From contig QCBW01000009.1 of assembly GCA_003281485.1 (NCBI GenBank), positions 1-63,014 on the forward strand: DNA of 63,014 nucleotides. The letters are read 5' to 3'. Made by a program: the position numbers and the translations under genes. Under the pieces are notes generated by a model. It was not told the DNA's origin, ran no database searches, and saw only the letters and a program-made list of their open reading frames with translations. Origin of the DNA: Prochlorococcus sp. AG-347-J20 (GTDB taxonomy: Bacteria; Cyanobacteriota; Cyanobacteriia; PCC-6307; Cyanobiaceae). Below are positions 55,881 through 63,014 of the stretch, piece after piece (position 1 is the stretch's first letter; each line of letters starts with the position of its first letter).

Positions 55881-56234
55881 AAAATTTTTTAATTTAGGAA
55901 TAATTAATTTTGAGGTAACGATTCCAACAATCCTCTCATTACTTACTAAACCAAATTTATTACTATCTTCGCTAAATTCAAAATTGTCACCAAGAACCTC
56001 AATATTATTTTGATTTACTGAATTTATCCTTTTTATTAAGTTTTTGTTTTTAATTGGATGATTAAAAATTACTATTTGTCTTTTTTTTAGTATTGATTTA
56101 TTTTTTTTATATTCTTTAAAAAATACAATATCTCCCTCTTTTAGGTAAGGAAACATTGATTCACCATTAATTATGGCAGTTTTTCTTAAACCTAAAAAAA
56201 GTAAAATAAAATCAAAAAAACTATTGAAAATAAT
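55839..56234 (-). CDS. sodX: Nickel superoxide dismutase maturation protease, S26 type, no canonical start
   Basis: Signal-peptidase-like protease thought to remove the Ni-SOD leader. The Ser/Lys core is visible as GESMFPYLKEGDIVFF, KKRQIVIFNHP and VLGDNFEFSEDSN. The first ATG in frame (56156) begins at the Met after the catalytic Ser, so it would lose the nucleophile. Upstream the frame is open to TAG 56246-56244 and encodes a hydrophobic helix (FFDFILLFLGLRKT) but no ATG, GTG or TTG. I place the start at ATT 56234 tentatively. A TTG at 56215 would work only with a one-base shift in a T run. sodN lies just upstream. Confidence 0.78.
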   Translation of the reverse strand: MIFNSFFDFILLFLGLRKTAIINGESMFPYLKEGDIVFFKEYKKNKSILKKRQIVIFNHPIKNKNLIKRINSVNQNNIEVLGDNFEFSEDSNKFGLVSNERIVGIVTSKLIIPKLKNFLIQKNRSTSLNPK

Positions 56235-56239
56235 TCTGA

Positions 56240-56713
56240 TTAACTAGCTTTTACAAAAGAGTCTGATCTTCCTTTTGAAGCCCAGAAAATATTATGAATC
56301 TTTTCTACATAACTCATGAGTTCCTCAGCTTGAGCTAAGTCAATATTAACTTTGCATGCACTGCATAATTTGGCCGCCTTCCAAATAATTTCATGTAAGT
56401 CTGGATAAGTTTCCAAATGAACTGGTTTAAAGTAATCTGTCCACAAAATTAGAATTTCTTTCTTTGTTTCTTTTGCTTGATCTTCTTTAACTGCAACGTA
56501 TCTAGAGAATGTATTACTGTATGCAGCCCACTCTGCTGAATCAGTACTAGAAGGAGCTTCTAGAGCAATGAGTTTTTTTGTCATTGATAAAACTGCTTCT
56601 GCAGCAACTCTCGTGGATGCTGGATCATAAACACCACAGGGGCCATCACAGTGCGCATGAACTTTCATTGGGGATTTTTTATCTAGAAAAGAATTGATGA
56701 ATTTAATTAACAT
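56240..56713 (-). CDS. sodN: Nickel superoxide dismutase
   Basis: Detoxifies superoxide with a Ni centre. The leader is 20 residues (ending MKVHA), and the mature N-terminus HCDGPCGVYDP supplies His1, Cys2 and Cys6 as nickel ligands. The leader must be cut, presumably by the adjacent sodX product. The length of 157 residues is family-normal. Marine picocyanobacteria use Ni-SOD instead of Fe-SOD, which fits the low-iron habitat. It sits 77 nt downstream of the FKBP start region, divergent-free, with a 10-bp palindrome CAAATATTTG at 56717-56726 next to the ATG. Confidence 0.97.
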   Translation of the reverse strand: MLIKFINSFLDKKSPMKVHAHCDGPCGVYDPASTRVAAEAVLSMTKKLIALEAPSSTDSAEWAAYSNTFSRYVAVKEDQAKETKKEILILWTDYFKPVHLETYPDLHEIIWKAAKLCSACKVNIDLAQAEELMSYVEKIHNIFWASKGRSDSFVKAS

Positions 56714-56716
56714 TTC

Positions 56717-56726
56717 AAATATTTGG
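56717..56726. promoter_or_regulatory. 10-bp palindrome next to the sodN start
   Basis: CAAATATTTG lies 3 nt upstream of the sodN ATG, in the leader region and beyond any -10 box. It may be a translational or transcriptional control element, or chance in AT-rich DNA. Confidence 0.25.
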
Positions 56727-56791
56727 TGTTGTATATATATTACTTGGAGATTAACTAAATTGAAAAGTCTGAGATATTTTTCTTACTTTAT

Positions 56792-57364
56792 TTAATTGAC
56801 TTTTAATAATTCAACTTCAAATATCAAAGTTGCATTGGCGGGTATAACATTTCCTGCCCCTCTTGATCCGTATCCAAGATCCGGTGGGATCGTTAATTTT
56901 CTTTTGCCTCCAACTTTCATGCCTGCGACACCTTCGTCCCAACCTTTTATTACTCGTCCAGCACCTAAGGGAAAGCTGAATGGAGCTCTACCTATACTGG
57001 TATCAAATTGTGTACCGTCTTCTAGAGTTCCTGTATAATTTACTGTCACTGTTTGCCCAGCAATAGCTTCATCTCCTTCCCCATTTACGATATCCAAAAT
57101 AATTAGACCACTTTCTGTAGTTCTTGAATTGCTTTCTGATTGTGTTTCTTCTGCCATGGCGAAAAGTATAGGATTTGGATCTGATGGGTCTAGCTCAAAT
57201 AAATTATTATTTGAAACTTTTGATAATTTTGCAATTGGCGTTTTTTGAATTAACTGAGTTTCTTTTTCTGCAGCATTTACAGCTTGTGGTGAATTAAATT
57301 GACTGAAAAGTGTTAATGAAACACAAAAAACAAAAACTGCAAAACTAATAAAAACTTCTCTCAC
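56792..57364 (-). CDS. Exported FKBP-type peptidyl-prolyl isomerase
   Basis: 190 residues. The signal peptide covers residues 1-31 (hydrophobic core [16 protein letters not shown], cleavage near AVNA). A 50-residue linker follows, and the FKBP domain fills the C-terminal half: [55 protein letters not shown] and [17 protein letters not shown]. Active-site aromatic and Asp positions look intact. It should act in the periplasm or thylakoid lumen. It precedes sodN on the same strand. Confidence 0.93.
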   Translation of the reverse strand: MREVFISFAVFVFCVSLTLFSQFNSPQAVNAAEKETQLIQKTPIAKLSKVSNNNLFELDPSDPNPILFAMAEETQSESNSRTTESGLIILDIVNGEGDEAIAGQTVTVNYTGTLEDGTQFDTSIGRAPFSFPLGAGRVIKGWDEGVAGMKVGGKRKLTIPPDLGYGSRGAGNVIPANATLIFEVELLKVN

Positions 57365-57449
57365 TTAAATTTTGAAGGTTACTAAACTAATTTTACAGAA
57401 TAAAGTTACAATAAAGGAGTGATTATAAATTTAATTTTGTAATTTTTGA

Positions 57450-58937
57450 TTGTTAATCTCGACTCAAATTAAAAGTTTAAGGCAATATTTTTACCCTTGT
57501 TTAGGTGGAACTTTAGGGGGAATTTCAGTATCAACTCACTTTTGGCTGGTATTTATGCCGATATCTTTATTTATTTTATGGGAGGGAAGTGAGAGAAAAA
57601 TAGCAAATTTTTGGTGGGGATTTTTCTTTGTTTTGATAAGTCATTCATGGTTATATGATCTTCATCCTTTGACATGGCTGGGGTTTTCATGGTTCTTAAG
57701 TTTAATAATTGTCATGTCAATATTATTATTTTGTGCTTTTTTGGGTGGGTTATTAGTTTATTTATGGGGGCTGTTAGTTGAAATGATTCTCTGGAAAGAG
57801 GATTTTTTAAAAATGAAAGTTATGCCTTTAACCATAAAAGTATTTTTTTTATCTTTGACTTGGGGGATTGGTGAATTGATACTTTCTCAAACACCTTTTT
57901 TCTGGATAGGTTTAGGTGAAAGTCTAGTCCCAGGTGATATTTATCTTGCAGGTTTGGCAAAATGGATTGGTGCAAGTGGTTTATGCGTATTACAAGTATT
58001 GATTGGATTTTGGATTTTTTTTATTTACGGTAGATGGAGAAGAAAACTTCATTTTAAAAAAATATTTAATTTTGGACTTTTGATAATTGTTTTATTACAT
58101 TTATTTGGGGCCATAACAAACCCAATAAAAAGAAATTCTGAATTTCCTGTATCTATTTGGCAAACAAATATCCCAACAAGAGAAAAAATAAAAATAGATG
58201 ATGAGTTTATTGAAGAAAAACTAACTATTGCCCAAGAATATGCTTTAGCCAATAAAGCAAAATTTCTTGTTGCCCCTGAGGGAACTTTGCCTAATAATTT
58301 TTTTCTAGACAAAAGTAGTAGGGTTAATATGTTGGCAGGAGGTTTCAGGAGTTTTAATAATGAGTTAAGAGGATCTTTACTCGGATTTCAAATTGGAGAT
58401 CAATCCTTTACGTCATTTATAGATAAAAATAGACTAGTTCCCTTGGGTGAAAAAATACCAAGATTTCTTGATAATTTTTCAAAAGGATTATCTGCAGTAG
58501 GAGGAATTCAACCAGGTTCTGATTCAAGATTTTTTGATTCTAAATTTGCCCCACCATTGGCAGTAGCTATTTGTTACGAGATTAGTGATGGATTGAAAAT
58601 ACGAAAAGCCATTAACCGCGGTGCGAAACTAATCATAACCTCAGCTAATTTAGACCCCTATCCAACAAAGCTTTATAATCAATTTCTTTCTTTGTCTAGA
58701 ATAAGAAGTATTGAAAATAATAAAGATAATCTACTTGTATCAAACACTGGTCCTTCGGGTTTAGTCGGTAATGATGGAAAAATAATTCAACTTTTGGATT
58801 TAAAAACTGAGCAAAATCAAATTGTGTACCCAAATTTTTCATCCAAAAAGACTTTCTATACAAAATTTGGAGAAAAACCAATTTTGTTTTTGTTTATATT
58901 TTTTATGGGATTAAATATCTTTTGGAAAATTAATTAA
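57450..58937 (+). CDS. lnt: Apolipoprotein N-acyltransferase
   Basis: Membrane enzyme adding the third acyl chain to lipoproteins. About six N-terminal helices precede a nitrilase-type domain. The catalytic residues are visible: Glu277 in [10 protein letters not shown] and Cys375 in AICYEISDG, with a Lys in between. The length of 495 residues is normal. The start is TTG at 57450. The stop interlocks with mnmA as TTAATTAA. Confidence 0.93.
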   Translation: MLISTQIKSLRQYFYPCLGGTLGGISVSTHFWLVFMPISLFILWEGSERKIANFWWGFFFVLISHSWLYDLHPLTWLGFSWFLSLIIVMSILLFCAFLGGLLVYLWGLLVEMILWKEDFLKMKVMPLTIKVFFLSLTWGIGELILSQTPFFWIGLGESLVPGDIYLAGLAKWIGASGLCVLQVLIGFWIFFIYGRWRRKLHFKKIFNFGLLIIVLLHLFGAITNPIKRNSEFPVSIWQTNIPTREKIKIDDEFIEEKLTIAQEYALANKAKFLVAPEGTLPNNFFLDKSSRVNMLAGGFRSFNNELRGSLLGFQIGDQSFTSFIDKNRLVPLGEKIPRFLDNFSKGLSAVGGIQPGSDSRFFDSKFAPPLAVAICYEISDGLKIRKAINRGAKLIITSANLDPYPTKLYNQFLSLSRIRSIENNKDNLLVSNTGPSGLVGNDGKIIQLLDLKTEQNQIVYPNFSSKKTFYTKFGEKPILFLFIFFMGLNIFWKIN

Positions 58938-60087
58938 TTAATCCACCTCCTAATAAAATTTCTCCCTTATAAAAAACTGCAGCTTGTCCTGGAGTAACAG
59001 AACTTTGGCTTTCTTCAAAAATTAATTTAAATGATTTAGCTGTGTTATCTGAATTTTTTAAAGGAATTAAAGTTCCTTTTACTGGATTACTTCGGTATCT
59101 TATTTGAGCTTCAACTTCAATCTCTTGCAAAGGTTCCTCGATAGAAACCCAGTTAATCTTATTTATAATTACTTCTTTTTTAAAAAGGTCACTTTTATCT
59201 GCTACGAAGACAATGTTTTTTTCTCTGTCTAAACTTTTTACATATAGTGGTTCTGACCAAGCGATACCTAAACCCTTTCTTTGGCCTACAGTAAAGTGCT
59301 GAATACCATTATGAGTTCCAAGAGTTTCTCCATTTACATGTATGATTTTCCCTTCTTTGGGTTCAATGTGTTTATCGATAAAACTCTGCATTGATCCGTA
59401 ATGCTCAACTAAGCATAGATCTTGACTCTCTGGTTTTTGAGCAGTTCTCAGCCCTAGTCTTTGGGCCTCCTTTCTTGTTTCTTCTTTTTTCATCTCGCCG
59501 AGAGGGAATTCTAATCTGCTTAATACCTCTTGTGTAAGACAATAAAGAAAGTAACTTTGGTCTTTGTTCTTATCAGCACCTCTAATAAGTAGAAATTCCT
59601 TAAATTTATGAATCTTGCAATCAAGAATTTCAATAGAAGATAACTTTTTAATTCTTGCGTAATGTCCAGTTGCAATATATGTAAACTCTTTTTTGTTTAA
59701 TGCGTATTTAAGCATCTCTTCAAACTTCACATTCTTGTTGCACATCGAACATGGAAGAGGAGTTAATCCTTTTTCATAGCTTTCAGTAGTTTTTTTAATA
59801 ACTTCTCTTTTGAAAATATCTCTAGAATCTATGATTTTATGATTAATTCCTAAATCTTCACAGAGGCCAGCAGCATCTACTAATCCTTCAGAACAACAAG
59901 AGCCTTGACCTTTCATGAGCCAAAGAGTTAGTCCCTCAACATTCCAGCCTCTTTCTACAAGAAGAGCAGCTGAAAGGGAACTATCTACGCCACCAGAAAG
60001 ACCTACAATAATATTTTTCTTCTTTTTAGTTTTATTATTAGAAGAAAAAAAGTTCTCTATTTTTTTATCCTTTTGTGTCTTTAACAT
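58930..60087 (-). CDS. mnmA: tRNA-specific 2-thiouridylase
   Basis: Makes 2-thiouridine at wobble U34 of tRNA-Lys, Glu and Gln. The PP-loop is [16 protein letters not shown], the first catalytic Cys lies in [13 protein letters not shown] and the second in [17 protein letters not shown] and [11 protein letters not shown] are typical. A 25-residue Lys/Asn-rich N-terminal extension precedes the core. The length of 385 residues is normal. It is divergent from the nnr gene. Confidence 0.96.
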   Translation of the reverse strand: MLKTQKDKKIENFFSSNNKTKKKKNIIVGLSGGVDSSLSAALLVERGWNVEGLTLWLMKGQGSCCSEGLVDAAGLCEDLGINHKIIDSRDIFKREVIKKTTESYEKGLTPLPCSMCNKNVKFEEMLKYALNKKEFTYIATGHYARIKKLSSIEILDCKIHKFKEFLLIRGADKNKDQSYFLYCLTQEVLSRLEFPLGEMKKEETRKEAQRLGLRTAQKPESQDLCLVEHYGSMQSFIDKHIEPKEGKIIHVNGETLGTHNGIQHFTVGQRKGLGIAWSEPLYVKSLDREKNIVFVADKSDLFKKEVIINKINWVSIEEPLQEIEVEAQIRYRSNPVKGTLIPLKNSDNTAKSFKLIFEESQSSVTPGQAAVFYKGEILLGGGLIN

Positions 60088-60133
60088 GGAAGTTTAAATT
60101 TTTGAACAGTACTTCAATTGTTTTGTACTCATT

Positions 60134-61699
60134 ATGAAAGAAATTATATGGCCAACAATTGACTCTGAACATTTAATTGTTGATTCAAAGCAAATGTTGA
60201 TATTAGAGAAAGAAATGTTTTCTGATGGAATGCCACAAGAAGCATTGATGGAAAAAGCTGGTATCCAAATTAGTAGATGGCTCTTAAAAAGGAAACCTCT
60301 TCTTAAACATGGAATAACGGTTTTTATAGGTCCTGGACATAATGGTGGGGATGGTGCAGTAGTAGCTAGAGAGCTTTTTTTGAAGGGTTTTTTAGTCCAG
60401 GTATGGTGCCCATTCCCTATTAAAAGAACACTAACAAATGACCACCTTAATTATCTTACATCTATTGGGGTCAAAAAATTAGTAGAACCACCTGATGTTA
60501 ATAGGAAAGAGCTCTGGATTGATGCAGTTTTTGGTAATAATCAAACAAGAAAATCTGATAATAAATTAATTAAACTATTCAATCAAAAATTCCATAACAA
60601 ATATGGCAAGGTAATAAGTATTGATATTCCAACAGGATTATGTCCTGATAAAGGAGAACCTTTTTTAGATAACGCAGTAAAGGCAAATTATACCTTGGCC
60701 ATTGGTCTTCATAAAATTGGATTGACCCAAGATTCTGCTTTGCCTTTTATTGGAGAATTGCACCATATAGATGTTGGGGTGCCTATTAGTAAGCTGTCCA
60801 AAGTTGATAAAAAGATTTTTAAGGTTACTTACAAAGATATAAAAAATATTGATTTACCTTCTTTGCCAAAAAATTCCAACAAATATAAAAGAGGTAGAAC
60901 ATTACTAATAGCAGGAAGTGAAAAATATCCTGGTGCCGCATACTTAGCATTAAAAGGGGCTATATCAAGTGGAGCAGGCTTTATCTCTGCGGTACTGCCT
61001 GGGATAGTTGCTGAATCTATTTGGCAAGTTGCCCCAGAAATAGTTTTAAAAGAAACTATGCAATCGAACCAAAATGGAAATGCATCTTTATTTAGTGCAT
61101 TAAAGAATATTGATTTAAGTGCATTTGATTCATTAGCTGTCGGTCCAGGGATAGGAATTGATATTGATGATTGGCAAAAATCAAAAGACTTTCTTATATC
61201 TTATGGAGGATTATTGATCTTGGATGCAGATGCACTTAATAGAATTTCGGAATCTAAGTTTGGGTCAAATTTCTTTTTAGAGAGAAAATTTAAAACATGG
61301 ATCACACCACATAGTAAAGAATTTCGAAGGTTATTCCCCAATATTAAATCTGATACCAATTTAGGATTAGCTCTTGATGCAGCAAAAAAATTTAATATTA
61401 GTATTTTGTTGAAAGGAGCTAACAGTGTGGTTGCTGACAATAAAGAAGCTTGGCAACTTTTTGGCACTGATCCTCAAACAGCGAGAGCTGGATTAGGTGA
61501 TCTTTTATCTGGATTTGTAGCTGGTAGTTCTGCTATTGATTTGACTTATTGTAAAAGTATTACTACTGATTATTTTGCAAAATACGTACTTTTACATTCA
61601 TTCGCTGCATCAAAGTGTAAAAAGGGGTCAAATGCTGCAGCAATTGGTGATGAATTATCAAAATTAATAAGAAATAGGAAAATGAGACAAATATCTTGA
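60134..61699 (+). CDS. nnr: Bifunctional NAD(P)H-hydrate epimerase/dehydratase
   Basis: Repairs hydrated NAD(P)H. The N-terminal YjeF_N epimerase domain (about residues 15-235) contains FIGPGHNGGDGAVVARELF and VISIDIPTGLCPDKGEP. The C-terminal carbohydrate-kinase-like dehydratase (about 245-515) contains LLIAGSEKYPGAAYLALKGA, SLAVGPGIGID, LILDADALN and the ATP/ADP site TARAGLGDLLSGFVAG. The length of 521 residues matches fused bacterial proteins. It is divergent from mnmA and 138 nt upstream of the sigma factor. Confidence 0.95.
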   Translation: MKEIIWPTIDSEHLIVDSKQMLILEKEMFSDGMPQEALMEKAGIQISRWLLKRKPLLKHGITVFIGPGHNGGDGAVVARELFLKGFLVQVWCPFPIKRTLTNDHLNYLTSIGVKKLVEPPDVNRKELWIDAVFGNNQTRKSDNKLIKLFNQKFHNKYGKVISIDIPTGLCPDKGEPFLDNAVKANYTLAIGLHKIGLTQDSALPFIGELHHIDVGVPISKLSKVDKKIFKVTYKDIKNIDLPSLPKNSNKYKRGRTLLIAGSEKYPGAAYLALKGAISSGAGFISAVLPGIVAESIWQVAPEIVLKETMQSNQNGNASLFSALKNIDLSAFDSLAVGPGIGIDIDDWQKSKDFLISYGGLLILDADALNRISESKFGSNFFLERKFKTWITPHSKEFRRLFPNIKSDTNLGLALDAAKKFNISILLKGANSVVADNKEAWQLFGTDPQTARAGLGDLLSGFVAGSSAIDLTYCKSITTDYFAKYVLLHSFAASKCKKGSNAAAIGDELSKLIRNRKMRQIS

Positions 61700-61837
61700 A
61701 AGAAACAATTTAAGAGAGTTATTTTAAGTTTTAAACACATAAATATACAAATGTTACGTGAAATCTGAAGCGCATATTAAATATTTGGCAATTTCTAAAA
61801 AAATGTAGGAGAGTTTTATTACCTTATTAGGTCCAAA

Positions 61838-62779
61838 ATGGTCTCATCAATACCAACCCAAGCAGAACCAAAAAAAAGAAGAGGTAATGATCCAATAAGT
61901 TGGTATTTGCAGAATATAGGTAGAGTCCCGCTTTTAACTCCTGCTGAAGAGATTGAATTGGGTAATCAAGTTCAGAAAATGATGATTCTTACAGAGGATG
62001 GTCAACTTAATGAAAAAAACAAAGATTTTACAACTCCACAAAAAAGGACAATAAAAATCGGTAGAAGGGCCAAAGAAAGAATGATGAAAGCTAATTTAAG
62101 GTTAGTTGTTAGTGTGGCAAAAAAATATCAGGGCAAGGGACTTGAACTCCTTGATTTAGTTCAGGAAGGTTCTCTTGGTTTAGAGAGGGCTGTTGAAAAA
62201 TTCGACCCAACAAGAGGATATAAATTTTCTACTTACGCTTTTTGGTGGATTCGACAAAGTATGACTAGAGCTATTGCTTGTCAATCTAGAACAATTCGTT
62301 TACCTGTACATTTAAGTGAGAGATTAGCGTCCATAAGAAAAGTAAGCAGGGAACTAGCGCATAAACTCGGTGCTATGCCAAGTAGAATTGAAATTGCAGA
62401 GGAAATGGAAATTGATGTAGAAGAGTTGGATTCTGTTTTAAGACAAGCTTTATCAACAAGTAGTTTAGATGCTCCAGTTAATGGTGATGATGGTAGGAGC
62501 TTTCTAGGCGACTTAATTGCAGATAGTAATAATGAAGAGCCTTTGGATCAAGTTGAGCAAAAAATGCATCAAGAGCAACTTGGAAAGTGGTTAAGTCATC
62601 TAAGCGAGCAAGAACAACATGTTCTCAAATTGAGGTTTGGACTTGATGGGAATGAAAGACATACACTTGCTGAAATAGGAAGATTGCTAGAAGTATCTAG
62701 GGAAAGAGTTAGACAAGTTGAACTTAAGGCATTAAGAAAACTAAGAAATTTAACCAGAAAATTACCTAGTGGTATTTAA
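61838..62779 (+). CDS. Group 2 sigma-70-family RNA polymerase sigma factor
   Basis: 313-residue primary-like sigma factor. Region 1.2 reads DPISWYLQNIGRVPLLTPAEE; regions 2.1-2.4 run through LRLVVSVAKKYQGKGLELLDLVQEGSLGLERAVEKF and YKFSTYAFWWIRQSMTRAIA; region 3 follows; region 4.2 is HTLAEIGRLLEVSRERVRQVELKALRKLR. There is no long region 1.1, and it is shorter than the cyanobacterial principal sigma (SigA), so it is a non-essential group 2 member, of the kind used for nutrient, light or circadian responses. Exact letter assignment (SigB-E) is not possible by eye. Confidence 0.92.
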   Translation: MVSSIPTQAEPKKRRGNDPISWYLQNIGRVPLLTPAEEIELGNQVQKMMILTEDGQLNEKNKDFTTPQKRTIKIGRRAKERMMKANLRLVVSVAKKYQGKGLELLDLVQEGSLGLERAVEKFDPTRGYKFSTYAFWWIRQSMTRAIACQSRTIRLPVHLSERLASIRKVSRELAHKLGAMPSRIEIAEEMEIDVEELDSVLRQALSTSSLDAPVNGDDGRSFLGDLIADSNNEEPLDQVEQKMHQEQLGKWLSHLSEQEQHVLKLRFGLDGNERHTLAEIGRLLEVSRERVRQVELKALRKLRNLTRKLPSGI

Positions 62780-62780
62780 T

Positions 62781-63014
62781 CTAGTCCTCGGCCCAAATAT
62801 ATTTAGTCAATTCTTCTGTTGGTGGTTCTGGAGCTTCTAAAGCATTTTTAACAGACTGTGTTATCTCTTTATCTATTTTGTTCTCGATACTTTTTAATTC
62901 TTCTTCTGTTGCAAATTTACCATCAATAATTTCTTTAGCTAATTTTTTAATGGGATCTCTTTTCCCCCAAAACTCCTTTTCATTTTCAGATCTTAATTCA
63001 TCTGGATCTGCAAG
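62781..63014 (-). CDS. pdhA: Pyruvate dehydrogenase E1 alpha subunit, C-terminal part
   Basis: The last 77 residues of the gene; the 5' part lies outside the window. The visible start LADPDELRSENEKEFWGKRDP is the E1 alpha segment after the TPP domain, and the end TEELTKYIWAED is the cyanobacterial PdhA terminus. The stop TAG (62783-62781) lies 1 nt after the sigma factor stop, so the two genes converge. It uses the E3 subunit encoded at 52814. Confidence 0.92.
   Translation of the reverse strand, partial: LADPDELRSENEKEFWGKRDPIKKLAKEIIDGKFATEEELKSIENKIDKEITQSVKNALEAPEPPTEELTKYIWAED

Noticed and set aside
1..63014. CRISPR arrays, insertion sequences, prophage or toxin-antitoxin modules.
   Set aside because: No repeated spacer-like direct repeats, transposase, integrase, phage structural gene or recognised TA pair was seen on either strand. 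The tiny-ORF chain at 50141 was not called a TA system because it lacks any known toxin feature.

Overview
The window looks like a core-genome segment of a marine picocyanobacterium, most likely a high-light-adapted Prochlorococcus. The DNA is strongly AT-rich, intergenic gaps are short, genes often overlap tail to tail, and starts are frequently GTG or TTG. Diagnostic content includes kaiB-kaiC without kaiA, a plant-type 2Fe-2S ferredoxin, an Hli (high-light-inducible) protein, a nickel superoxide dismutase with its maturation protease, a ClpR/ClpP3 pair, a cyanobacterial NblS-type kinase and several cyanobacteria-only DUF families. I see no prophage, insertion sequence, CRISPR array or integrase. 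The assignment rests on gene content read by eye, not on a database search.

Layout. 1-6.9 kb: prmA end, ferredoxin, a pentapeptide lumenal protein, RNase Z, a SpoIID/LysM protein, truB, a methyltransferase, rpmA-rplU. 7-11 kb: kaiBC facing an NblS-type kinase. 11-19.4 kb: purD and purC diverging, then an outer-membrane block (BamA/Omp85, lpxC, fabZ, lpxA, lpxB) and an exported MsrA. 19.4-24 kb: pepA, a GIY-YIG-like protein, tyrS, pyrF. 23.9-26.7 kb (minus): MlaE/TGD1-like permease, two DUF proteins and plsY, plausibly a glycerolipid module. 26.7-31.2 kb: GPH-type transporter, tRNA-Gly, glycogen-debranching enzyme, a 627-nt non-coding stretch, HU. 31.3-32.7 kb: small secreted or membrane proteins plus an Hli. 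32.8-37.3 kb (minus): cobD, ilvC, clpP3, clpR, a PIN/TRAM membrane protein. 37.4-44.5 kb: HemW-like, panB, SRP RNA, then ftsZ-ftsQ-ddl-miaB. 44.5-50 kb: tRNA-His, a CodA-like amidohydrolase with an FAD oxidoreductase, folC, argD directly behind tRNA-Leu. 50.1-50.4 kb: a chain of tiny ORFs. 50.4-63 kb: murA, TrmH-family methyltransferase, lpdA, trpC, the nickel block (NicO-like transporter, sodX, sodN), an FKBP isomerase, lnt, mnmA, nnr, a sigma factor and the end of pdhA.

Most genes are housekeeping. The less ordinary signals are: (i) three successive tiny ORFs joined by ATGA overlaps at 50141-50369, preceded by a 9-bp inverted repeat; (ii) two genes (TrmH-family and sodX) whose conserved N-terminal residues lie upstream of any ATG/GTG/TTG in frame; (iii) argD starting 5 nt after the 3' end of tRNA-Leu; (iv) a LysM domain nested inside a SpoIID domain; (v) a dyad in front of kaiB; (vi) interlocked stop codons at six convergent gene pairs, in only two geometries.
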